From Endomicrobiia bacterium (GTDB lineage Bacteria > Elusimicrobiota > Endomicrobiia > Endomicrobiales > Endomicrobiaceae), in contig BNVV01000065.1 in the NCBI GenBank assembly GCA_025998355.1, positions 1 to 7,470 of the forward strand: a DNA stretch of 7,470 nt. The letters run 5' to 3'. Numbering within the stretch: position 1 is the stretch's first letter; each line of letters opens with the position of its first letter. Below the pieces are notes generated by a model. The model saw only the letters and a program-made list of their open reading frames with translations, was not told the origin of the DNA and ran no database searches. Of the stretch, positions 1-6,226 are shown in pieces. A program made the translations under genes and the position numbers.

Positions 1-123
1 AAAAAGGTTCAAAATAGTCTAAAAAGATAGATAAGTAATAGCAAAAGACGCTTTGGACTGCGATTTAACTTGATTGCAGGTATTTGTAATTCTGAATTTA
101 ATACTTAGTTATGCAAGAGGTCT
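1..123 (+). mobile_element. Truncated IS5-family insertion sequence, right end only
   Basis: This is the last part of a transposase gene followed by an IS terminus; the body lies beyond the left edge. On the plus strand positions 31-108 read ISNSKRRFGLRFNLIAGI and on to a TAG stop at 106-108. The RRFGLRFNLIAG stretch is the usual C-terminus of DDE transposases of the IS5 group (family knowledge). An in-frame TAG at 28-30 and a frame change before it show the gene is dead. The terminal motif ATGCAAGAGGTCT (111-123) recurs as both ends of the larger element at 6227-7094. Positions 2-123 align with the reverse complement of 6227-6350 at about nine in ten positions by eye. Family confidence is good; the subgroup is uncertain. 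Confidence 0.75.
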
Positions 124-357
124 ATTAAATTATTTAACATAGACTGCAGAAGTTGTATTATAGCTATAAATTCTTTATTAAGCAACCGTCTGTAGAGCAT
201 TGTAACACACTACTAGACTTTTATCAAGCAAAAACAAACGGATTAAAACAACAACGGGTTTTTAATAGTGTGTGTTTTTAAATTTTACAGAAAAGGGGTA
301 ATAAAAGCAAAAACGCCGTGCAAGTAATTCTCCTTTCCCTAAGCTGTTAATAAATTG
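124..357. other. Gene-free region between IS remnant and purB
   Basis: I see no credible gene here. It holds a leftward promoter (199-227, listed separately) and an imperfect inverted repeat, AACACACTA at 204-212 against TAGTGTGTGTT at 266-276. I see no GC-rich hairpin followed by a T-run on the minus strand downstream of the purB stop, so the end of the pur transcript is not obvious. A 12-codon minus-strand reading frame at 285-323 has an AGGAG ribosome site and a TTG start but is too short to call. Confidence 0.5.
199..227 (-). promoter_or_regulatory. Sigma-70-type promoter pointing left
   Basis: On the minus strand there is TTGATA (222-227), a 17-bp spacer, and TACAAT (199-204). Each box differs from the consensus at one position and the spacing is ideal. 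Transcription would start near 192 and run through the dead IS end and out of the window to the left. No gene it could serve is visible within the window. The call rests only on sequence match. Confidence 0.45.
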
Positions 358-1662
358 CTATTTGCATGTTTTATCAAACGTGCGTTTGAATATATAGTCT
401 ATATTTTTAAATTGAGATTTAACATCGCAGTCTTTTCTTATCTCTTCAACCGTTAAGCGCTTCTTTATATCAGCGCTTTTTAAACAGGCATGTTCGAGAG
501 ATATTTTATTTTCTCTTGCGTCAAAAGCTGCAGCTTGAACCATTGCATAAGCGGCTTCTCTAGACATCCCTTTGTCGACAAGAGAAAGAAGCAACGTACC
601 TGAAAAAATAACATCTTTTGTTTTATCAAGATTTGTCTGCATATTCTTAGGATAAACATTCAGTCCTGCAAGCAACACTTGCATTCTTATAAGCATATAA
701 TGCAAAACTATAGATGCATCGGGAAGTATAATCCTTTCCGTAGACGAATGGCTTATATCGCGTTCGTGCCACAGCGCAATATTTTCCATAGCAGTCGAAG
801 CATATCCCCTAAGAAGTCTTGCAAGTCCACATATATTTTCAGAAATTATAGGATTCCTTTTATGTGGCATTGCAGACGAACCCTTTTGCCCTTTTGTAAA
901 AGGTTCTTCAACTTCAGCGACTTCAGTTCTTTGTAAATGTCTTGTTTCAGTGGCAATTCTCTCAAGACCCGCACCTACATGCGCAAGCATTGATAAATAA
1001 ATAGAATGCCTGTCACGAGGAACAATCTGTGTTGAAACAAGTTCGGGCATTAATCCCATTTTTTGACACACGTATTTTTCAACTCTTGGGTCTAAATGAG
1101 CCATTGTTCCCACAGCTCCTGATATTTTCCCATAGCTTACTGTTTCCATTGCAAAATTAAGTCTGTCTAAAGATCTCATAATTTCACAATACCAAGATGC
1201 CACCTTCAAACCAAATGTCATAGGTTCACCGTGAATACCATGCGTTCTTCCCATAATGGGAGTCATCTTATACTTTTTTGCAAGCTTGGCTGCTATAACT
1301 AATAATTTTTTCGTTTCATCTATAAGAAGTTTTGTTGATTGTCTAGCTTGAGCCCCTGTAGCAGTATCCAAAACATCGGAAGAAGTCATGCCTAAATGCA
1401 AAAATCTTCCATCTGGACCGGTAGTTTCGACAACAGCAGTTAAAAAAGATATAACGTCATGTTTTACGGTAAGTTCTATCTCGTTAATTCTATCAACATT
1501 AATTTTAGCTTTCTTCTTTATTGTTTCTACTGATTTCTTGGGAACGGTTCCAAGTTTTGACATAGCTTCAGCAGCAAAAATCTCAACTTCAAGCATTTTT
1601 TGGAATCTGTTTTCGTCTGACCAAATTGCAGCCATTTCAGGCTTTGTGTAGCGTGTTATCAT
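358..1662 (-). CDS. purB: Adenylosuccinate lyase PurB
   Basis: PurB is a cytosolic homotetramer that eliminates fumarate twice in purine synthesis: from SAICAR to give AICAR, and from adenylosuccinate to give AMP. The 434-residue product has the length of the short bacterial (Bacillus/Thermotoga-type) form. It carries the fumarase/aspartase superfamily landmarks: KHDVISF (67-73), GMTSSDVLDTA (91-101), GRTHGIHGEPMTFG (138-151, with H141 as the expected general acid), and the signature loop GSSAMPHKRNP (261-271), whose serine (S262 or S263) is the expected base. The ATG at 1662 is preceded by AGAGG (1671-1675) at 8-nt spacing, and the protein starts MITRYTKPEM, as homologues do. It is the last gene of the minus-strand pur group, 95 bp after purN, with a palindromic repeat pair in the gap. 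No defect is seen; the identification is firm. Confidence 0.97.
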   Translation of the reverse strand: MITRYTKPEMAAIWSDENRFQKMLEVEIFAAEAMSKLGTVPKKSVETIKKKAKINVDRINEIELTVKHDVISFLTAVVETTGPDGRFLHLGMTSSDVLDTATGAQARQSTKLLIDETKKLLVIAAKLAKKYKMTPIMGRTHGIHGEPMTFGLKVASWYCEIMRSLDRLNFAMETVSYGKISGAVGTMAHLDPRVEKYVCQKMGLMPELVSTQIVPRDRHSIYLSMLAHVGAGLERIATETRHLQRTEVAEVEEPFTKGQKGSSAMPHKRNPIISENICGLARLLRGYASTAMENIALWHERDISHSSTERIILPDASIVLHYMLIRMQVLLAGLNVYPKNMQTNLDKTKDVIFSGTLLLSLVDKGMSREAAYAMVQAAAFDARENKISLEHACLKSADIKKRLTVEEIRKDCDVKSQFKNIDYIFKRTFDKTCK

Positions 1663-1693
1663 TTTTTTAACCTCTCATCTTTTGTATTACACG

Positions 1694-1721
1694 TGGATGC
1701 CCGTTTTCACGGGCATGACAC
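1694..1721. repeat. Short palindromic repeat, copy 1
   Basis: A 28-bp unit, identical to the copy at 1745-1772, with a perfect 8-bp stem ATGCCCGT/ACGGGCAT around a TTTC loop (1697-1716). It lies in the purN-purB gap. It is GC-rich in an AT-rich setting and looks like a dispersed REP-type element. There is no T-run after it on the minus strand, so it is not a standard terminator; it could stabilise or process the pur mRNA. Confidence 0.8.
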
Positions 1722-1744
1722 GGACACGACACGGCAACGACTGT

Positions 1745-1772
1745 TGGATGCCCGTTTTCACGGGCATGACAC
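1745..1772. repeat. Short palindromic repeat, copy 2, overlapping the purN end
   Basis: The second identical 28-bp unit, exactly 51 bp after the first, with the same 8-bp stem and TTTC loop (1748-1767). The 23-bp spacer between copies is itself low-complexity (GGACACGACACGG). On the minus strand the loop provides the purN stop codon (TGA at 1758-1760), and the flank supplies the last four codons (V-S-C-P), so the element extends into the coding region. Confidence 0.8.
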
Positions 1773-2369
1773 CACTTGTTCTTCTATAACTTTTTTTATT
1801 GCTTTAGGATATATTTCATGTTCAATACACAATACCCTTTTAGCAATATCTTCGGGAAGATCATTTTCAAAAACTTCAACTTCTTGCTGTATAATTATTT
1901 TTCCAGCATCATATTCCTCTTCTACAAAATGCACTGTCGCTCCAGACTTTGCCTCTTTGGCTTTTATGACAGCTTCGTGAACATAATGTCCATACATTCC
2001 TTTTCCGCCAAACTTAGGCAAAAGAGCAGGATGGATATTTAGCATTCTACCGCGATAAGTTTTTATTATATCATGCCCAATCATTCTAATATAGCCTGCT
2101 AAACAAACGATATCAGTCTCTGCATTTTTTAATTCTTTCAATATCGAGTCATTAAAAGATTTTTCTTCTTCAAAATTCTTTCTTTCTATGCATATGGATT
2201 TGATATTTTCGTTTTTCGCTCTTTTGATAGCGTAAGCATTAGGATTATTTGAAATAACCAAAACGACACTAGCAAACCCCTTTAAAATTCCGCTATTTGT
2301 GGAATCTACTATGGACTGCATATTCGAACCACTACCGGATACTAAAATCGCAATTCTTTTCATAAGCAT
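1758..2369 (-). CDS. purN: Phosphoribosylglycinamide formyltransferase PurN
   Basis: PurN transfers a formyl group from 10-formyl-tetrahydrofolate to GAR, giving FGAR (step 3 of IMP synthesis, cytosolic). Numbering from the chosen start, the sequence shows the phosphate loop SGSGSN (11-16), AGYIRM (91-96), NIHPALLPKF with catalytic N111 and H113, KGMYGHYVHEA, and EEYDAG with catalytic D154. Three in-frame ATGs are possible: 2381, 2369 and 2363. I chose 2369 because GGA lies 7 nt upstream and the next residues match the usual MKRIAILVSGSGSN opening. The 2363 start is almost as good; the 2381 start would overlap the upstream glycosyltransferase by 10 bp. The gene starts 2 bp past the glycosyltransferase stop, so coupling is likely. 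Its last codons and stop lie inside a palindromic repeat, giving an unusual C-terminus but no loss of catalytic residues. Confidence 0.95.
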   Translation of the reverse strand: MLMKRIAILVSGSGSNMQSIVDSTNSGILKGFASVVLVISNNPNAYAIKRAKNENIKSICIERKNFEEEKSFNDSILKELKNAETDIVCLAGYIRMIGHDIIKTYRGRMLNIHPALLPKFGGKGMYGHYVHEAVIKAKEAKSGATVHFVEEEYDAGKIIIQQEVEVFENDLPEDIAKRVLCIEHEIYPKAIKKVIEEQVVSCP

Positions 2370-2371
2370 AT

Positions 2372-3418
2372 TTATTTCCATTCTAAATCCAATTGTCCTG
2401 TTTTTATAAAATATTTTTGCACCGTCAAAACTGAAATTAAATCTTCTTTCTTTTTATCGCTGAATTGTTCTACCCACCTATGCGCGTTTTCTATAATTTT
2501 CAAAGCTTTATCGGTATGTTTAATATAATAATTTAACTGTTCTTCGAGATTTGAATAATCAGATTTGATTTCAACATAATGATAATTTGGCATAAGCCTG
2601 CCCTCCATAAACCAAGTTTCGTATTTAGGTCTAGGCATTACGGCTAAAGAATTCGACGACATTGCCCACTTCAAATTACTTGCAACATCATTGCCTTCAA
2701 GGCAAAGGATAAATTTATAATTTAAGTGATAATCAATTGAAACTTTTCCCATTTTCCATTGAGGGAAATTTTTGTCATAATTTAGCGCTCCCAAATCGCA
2801 TAGAGGATGATTAAAATATTTTTTAAAAAACTCAATTCTATGAGGCTGATATACACCGCCGCGCCCAATGAGCTTGTTCTTTTTAGACTCAAACGGTTTT
2901 TTATCTTTAAGAAATACAAAATGATGCGATTTGTCTAAATTCAAAACCACCGAATTTGCATTATCATCACTTACCGGACGACTTTTTACTATTGCCGCAA
3001 TAGTCACATCCGTTACGTCACCGAAACGAAAAGCCATCTTAAAGCTGTCCGCAAAATACCTTGTATATCGATAAGTGTCAAAAAAATAAGCACTCCCCCA
3101 TATTTTGTTATACGTAAACATTGACAACGATATAAACGTACGCTTTGCTTTTGGAACAATATCACCTTTTTTTTTAAATTTAAAACCTAAAGGCAAAACT
3201 ATGTCATTGCTAATTGCAAAATGCTCAAGTCTGTTGTAATAATTTACCCTATCATATATATCTTTAGAACCATATTCCAATAAACGCGATAAAATTCTTT
3301 TCAATTGTATTTTACATATAAACTTTGGAGTACAGTACATTATCAAACTTTTTACATAGTAAAAAAACTTACTATTCTTATGTTTATGCAAAACAATAAG
3401 ATTAACCACTTTTATCAT
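2372..3418 (-). CDS. GT90/LpsA-like glycosyltransferase
   Basis: This 348-residue protein resembles the CAP10-like glycosyltransferase family 90, whose bacterial LpsA-type members add sugars to lipopolysaccharide on the cytoplasmic side. Evidence: the N-terminal KRILSRLLEYGSKDIYDRVNYYN (40-62), GRGGVYQPHR (185-194), and above all the C-terminal core KFILCLEGNDVASNLKWAM (235-253), followed by SLAVMPRPKYETWFMEGRL (257-275) and HYVEIKSDYSNLEEQLNYY (280-298). There is no signal peptide or clear membrane segment. The ATG at 3418 overlaps the purM stop as ATGA (3415-3418), and its own stop lies 2 bp before the purN start, so it is translated within the pur transcript. A purine role is not expected; the acceptor and sugar donor cannot be told from sequence. 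Base composition looks like its neighbours by eye. Confidence 0.8.
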   Translation of the reverse strand: MIKVVNLIVLHKHKNSKFFYYVKSLIMYCTPKFICKIQLKRILSRLLEYGSKDIYDRVNYYNRLEHFAISNDIVLPLGFKFKKKGDIVPKAKRTFISLSMFTYNKIWGSAYFFDTYRYTRYFADSFKMAFRFGDVTDVTIAAIVKSRPVSDDNANSVVLNLDKSHHFVFLKDKKPFESKKNKLIGRGGVYQPHRIEFFKKYFNHPLCDLGALNYDKNFPQWKMGKVSIDYHLNYKFILCLEGNDVASNLKWAMSSNSLAVMPRPKYETWFMEGRLMPNYHYVEIKSDYSNLEEQLNYYIKHTDKALKIIENAHRWVEQFSDKKKEDLISVLTVQKYFIKTGQLDLEWK

Positions 3419-4377
3419 ATCAGCTCTACGCCTTTTTCGCCTTTCTTGACATACCCTATCGCCTTTGCGCCTTTAAAAAATTTCTTTATCTGCAAAGCGA
3501 CATCAGGACTAACAATCAAAACCATGCCGATTCCCATGTTAAGAGTTCTGTAAATATCTTCTTTGGGAACGCTTCCTTTTTCTTGAACAAGTTTAAAAAT
3601 TTCAGGAACTTTCCACGAGCTCTTTTCAATAACAACCCTAACATTATCGGGCAAAACCCTTTCTATTTTATCGTAAAAACTTCCGCCTGTAATATGAGCA
3701 ATACCTGCTATATTTTGTTTTTTTGAATTAAATTTAGCAATGGCCGCAAGAACTTCTTTAACATAAATTTTTGTAGGAGCAAGAAGCTGTTTTGAATATT
3801 TTTTAAGTTCCGCGTCTGAAAAAACCTTTCTTATTAGTGAATAACCGTTTGAATGGGGCCCGCTTGACGGTAATCCTATTACTACATCGCCCGGTTTTAT
3901 TTTACTTCCATTAATTTCTTTGCCCTTTTCAATTATACCAACAGAAAAACCCGCCAAATCATATTCACCATCTTTATAAAATCCCGGCATTTCGGCAGTT
4001 TCGCCACCGATAAGTTGAGAGCCGGACAATTCGCATCCTTTAGCTATGCCTTCAATAACCTGTTCCGCCTGGCCTACATCAAGTCTACCGCAGGCAAAAT
4101 AATCCAAAAAGAATAACGGTTTTGCTCCAACACATATCAAGTCGTTTACATTCATAGCTACAAGATCTATGCCGACAGTATCATGTTTATTTGTAAGAAA
4201 AGCTATCTTAAGTTTTGTGCCTACACCATCTGTAGAACTGACAAGATTATATTTTGTTCCATCTACCGGAAACAATCCCCCAAAACCGCCTATTTTAGGC
4301 AACTTTTTCTTAAGCCTTTTGACAAGCTCATTGCCTGCATCAATATTTACGCCCGCTTTCTTATACGTAATAGGCAC
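3415..4377 (-). CDS. purM: Phosphoribosylformylglycinamidine cyclo-ligase PurM (AIR synthetase)
   Basis: PurM closes the imidazole ring: FGAM plus ATP gives AIR, step 5 of purine synthesis, as a cytosolic dimer. The 320-residue protein (E. coli PurM is about 345) keeps the family motifs in order: STDGVGTK (48-55), VAMNVNDLICVGAKPLFFLDY (73-93), GGETAEMPG (124-132), GLPSSGPHSNGYSL (168-181), HITGGSFYDKIERVLP (228-243) and MGIGMV (281-286). The third G of the usual HITGGG is S here, a modest variation. The start is GTG at 4375-4377, fixed by a perfect AGGAGG (4386-4391) 8 nt upstream and by the family-typical ITYKKAGVNIDAGNE opening. It heads the purM-glycosyltransferase-purN group and overlaps the next gene by 4 bp. 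A 466-bp gap upstream probably contains its promoter. Confidence 0.96.
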   Translation of the reverse strand: MPITYKKAGVNIDAGNELVKRLKKKLPKIGGFGGLFPVDGTKYNLVSSTDGVGTKLKIAFLTNKHDTVGIDLVAMNVNDLICVGAKPLFFLDYFACGRLDVGQAEQVIEGIAKGCELSGSQLIGGETAEMPGFYKDGEYDLAGFSVGIIEKGKEINGSKIKPGDVVIGLPSSGPHSNGYSLIRKVFSDAELKKYSKQLLAPTKIYVKEVLAAIAKFNSKKQNIAGIAHITGGSFYDKIERVLPDNVRVVIEKSSWKVPEIFKLVQEKGSVPKEDIYRTLNMGIGMVLIVSPDVALQIKKFFKGAKAIGYVKKGEKGVELI

Positions 4378-4385
4378 TCTAGTTA

Positions 4386-4391
4386 CCTCCT
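4386..4391 (-). promoter_or_regulatory. Ribosome binding site of purM
   Basis: AGGAGG on the minus strand, 8 nt before a GTG codon. It decides the purM start, which would otherwise be uncertain because the initiation codon is not ATG. Confidence 0.85.
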
Positions 4392-4516
4392 GATTCTTTA
4401 TTAGACTTCCCTATTGCATACTTGAAGATAATAATTTTCTCTACCTTTGCAAATATTATTTCAAACCTCTGCAAAACGTTTGCGCCAGCTTGTTTTCATG
4501 GTTATTCTGTTCTACT

Positions 4517-4530
4517 CTATTTGCAAATAG
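4517..4530. promoter_or_regulatory. Perfect 14-bp palindrome upstream of purM
   Basis: CTATTTGCAAATAG is its own reverse complement and lies 140 bp upstream of the purM start. Its core TTTGCAAATA recurs at 4446-4455. It could be a repressor or activator site. The regulator is unknown, and AT-rich palindromes also occur by chance. Confidence 0.3.
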
Positions 4531-4843
4531 TTTAGAAAAGGTCTAATACATATCTCGCGTCGGGTTTATGCCTGCCATCCCTTTTTTACTTACTACAACA
4601 TGCTTCTACTTTATTCCCATTTCTCTAAAAGTATTGCATTACTATCTTTAAATTTTTGGTTATGGTATTAAAAATTCTCTGATGTTTCTATGTGATAGTC
4701 CATAATTTTTTGTATTTTGATACATTCTTACAATTTTATATTGATAAATAAAGATTTTTTATGTTTTCAACACCAAAACAAGAACAATCTCCAAAGAGGG
4801 AGGGGAGACTAACAGCAACAAATATTTATACAGAAGGCCTACC

Positions 4844-6139
4844 TTAGACATACTTTGCAAAAAACAAGATAATTATCGCATTGGTAAAATCTATTAAAAA
4901 AGCGCTCACTATAGGAACTACAAAAAAAGCTTTTACCGGCGCGCCATGCTTTGCAGATATGGCATGCATATTCACCAAAGCGTTTGGTGTGGCACCCAAA
5001 CCAAATCCAACAAACCCTGCAGCCATAACAGTAGATTCATAATCTTTACCCAGCAACTTAAAGACAAGAAAATATGCCATAAGAACCACCGCTGTCATTT
5101 GAATTATCAACATCAACAAAAGAGGCAAGGCCAAATTGGTTAACTCTTTCAAATTCAAAGCACTTATAACCATAGTCACAAAAATAGCAAGGGATATGCC
5201 AGATATCATTCCCACGGCTTTTGTATCTATCTCAAACAACTTAGAAACATCGCCTATGTTACGAATTAAAACAGCAATAATCATTGTAGCCAAGTAAGTA
5301 GGTAAAATAATTCCTGCTTTATTAAAATAAAAACTAAGCACAGACCCAAATCCCATAGCAACTAAAATCCAAGAAAGATTTTTCATCAAATGGGGGCCAC
5401 TAATAACATCCTCGACCTTTTCTTCAGAATAAGAAGGAATAAAACCCTCTTCTTGGGCAAAAGTGCCAACTTCTTCATATTCAGAAGACTTGTCGCCGGT
5501 ATTGTTTTCAGACTGACTGATAAGCTCAGCATGAGGAGTAGTTATTTTATGTTTTTTAATAATCCATTCTGACAGAGGCCCGCCTAACGCCGAACCGGCA
5601 ATCATGCCAAATGTGGCGCATGTAATACCCGCAACTACTGCCCCATTAACGCCAAAGGTATTTTCAAATAAAACCCCAAAAGTTCCAGCGTTACCTAATC
5701 CTCCCATCATTGAAATGGAACCGCCAATAATTCCCATAAGATGATTCATACCAAAAAATTTAGCAACCAAAATGCCTACAACATTTTGGAAAATAGCTGC
5801 CACGGTACAAATCACCCAAAAGGCAATTATCGATAAACTGCCACTTCTAAATAGTTTATAGCTAGCGTTCATACCAACCGTGCAAAAGAACATAACCATC
5901 AACAGATCTTGCGAAACCGTGTCAAAATGTAAAGCTAAGATATGTTGAGATTGCAAAAAAGCTGTTAACGCTGCAACCGTTAAGCCTCCGATCGCAGATG
6001 CAGGTATCGACAATCTTACAAAGAAATGAACCTTACTTCTGATAAAAACTCCAAAATAATACATAATAACGCCCAAAGCGACTGTTTGTATTATATTGAA
6101 CTTTAAAGTTAACAAGCCGTTTATTACTTCTGTTTCCAT
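4844..6139 (-). CDS. gltS: Sodium/glutamate symporter GltS
   Basis: A cytoplasmic membrane carrier of the ESS/GltS family that imports glutamate with sodium. The 431-residue protein is almost entirely hydrophobic segments in two halves. Each half has the glycine-rich reentrant-loop motif: GGSISMMGGLGNAG (139-152) and GFVGFGLGATPNALVNMHAI (375-394). The ending VPIVSAFLIDFTNAIIILF (408-426) is also family-typical. E. coli GltS is about 401 residues; the extra length here is mostly a hydrophilic, acidic linker between the halves (about 197-247). The first loop reads MGGLG where E. coli has SGGHG, so substrate preference could differ. The start is ATG at 6139; only a weak GAG-type ribosome site precedes it. 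It lies 466 bp from purM, so probably a separate transcription unit from its own promoter at 6181-6209. The family is firm; glutamate as substrate is likely but not proven. Confidence 0.9.
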   Translation of the reverse strand: METEVINGLLTLKFNIIQTVALGVIMYYFGVFIRSKVHFFVRLSIPASAIGGLTVAALTAFLQSQHILALHFDTVSQDLLMVMFFCTVGMNASYKLFRSGSLSIIAFWVICTVAAIFQNVVGILVAKFFGMNHLMGIIGGSISMMGGLGNAGTFGVLFENTFGVNGAVVAGITCATFGMIAGSALGGPLSEWIIKKHKITTPHAELISQSENNTGDKSSEYEEVGTFAQEEGFIPSYSEEKVEDVISGPHLMKNLSWILVAMGFGSVLSFYFNKAGIILPTYLATMIIAVLIRNIGDVSKLFEIDTKAVGMISGISLAIFVTMVISALNLKELTNLALPLLLMLIIQMTAVVLMAYFLVFKLLGKDYESTVMAAGFVGFGLGATPNALVNMHAISAKHGAPVKAFFVVPIVSAFLIDFTNAIIILFFAKYV

Positions 6140-6162
6140 TTGGGTTCTCGCTTTCTATATTA

Positions 6163-6175
6163 AGACTGTCAGTCT
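6163..6175. promoter_or_regulatory. Operator-like palindrome in front of gltS
   Basis: AGACTG-T-CAGTCT is a perfect inverted repeat with 6-bp arms and one central base. It begins 5 bp downstream of the predicted -10 box, so it covers the expected transcription start of gltS. That is a classical place for a repressor. The regulator is unknown. Confidence 0.4.
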
Positions 6176-6180
6176 ACATG

Positions 6181-6209
6181 TATATAAAGTCATTACACAC
6201 ACAGTGCAA
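6181..6209 (-). promoter_or_regulatory. Candidate gltS promoter
   Basis: On the minus strand there is TTGCAC (6204-6209), a 17-bp spacer, and TATATA (6181-6186), about 40 bp upstream of the gltS start codon. The boxes are only moderate matches (TTG of the -35, TATA of the -10), but spacing and location are right and the dead IS lies just beyond. Confidence 0.4.
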
Positions 6210-6226
6210 CCCTTTGTTTATACATC

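Larger units (their letters stand above)
4378..4843. other. Intergenic region upstream of purM
   Basis: No protein gene is supported. Next to purM lie its AGGAGG site and a weak minus-strand promoter candidate, TTGCAA (4447-4452), a 16-bp spacer, and TATCTT (4425-4430). Two copies of TTTGCAAATA (4446-4455, 4520-4529), the second inside a perfect 14-bp palindrome, and GCAAA-ACG-TTTGC (4471-4483) sit close together and may be regulator sites. After the gltS stop there is no clear intrinsic terminator, only an AT-only inverted repeat near 4651-4677 and a purine-rich GAGGGAGGGGAGA stretch (4796-4808). The rest is AT-rich and featureless to me. Confidence 0.5.

Noticed and set aside
285..323. 12-codon minus-strand frame with AGGAG and TTG start downstream of purB
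   Set aside because: Too short, rare start codon, no known leader-peptide features; likely chance.
1694..1772. CRISPR-like repeat-spacer-repeat
   Set aside because: There are only two units and one 23-bp low-complexity spacer, the repeat overlaps a coding end, and no cas genes are present; a REP-like pair fits better.
1693..1980. Plus-strand 95-codon frame with MDARFHGHD repeated
   Set aside because: It is a translation of the palindromic repeats followed by the antisense of purN; it has no independent support.
4651..4677. Inverted repeat AATTTTT...AAAAATT as gltS terminator
   Set aside because: It is AT-only with a 12-nt loop, too weak for an intrinsic terminator and about 170 bp after the stop codon.
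4378..4843. Purine riboswitch upstream of purM
   Set aside because: I looked for the paired stems and conserved loop bases of a purine aptamer on the minus strand and did not see them.
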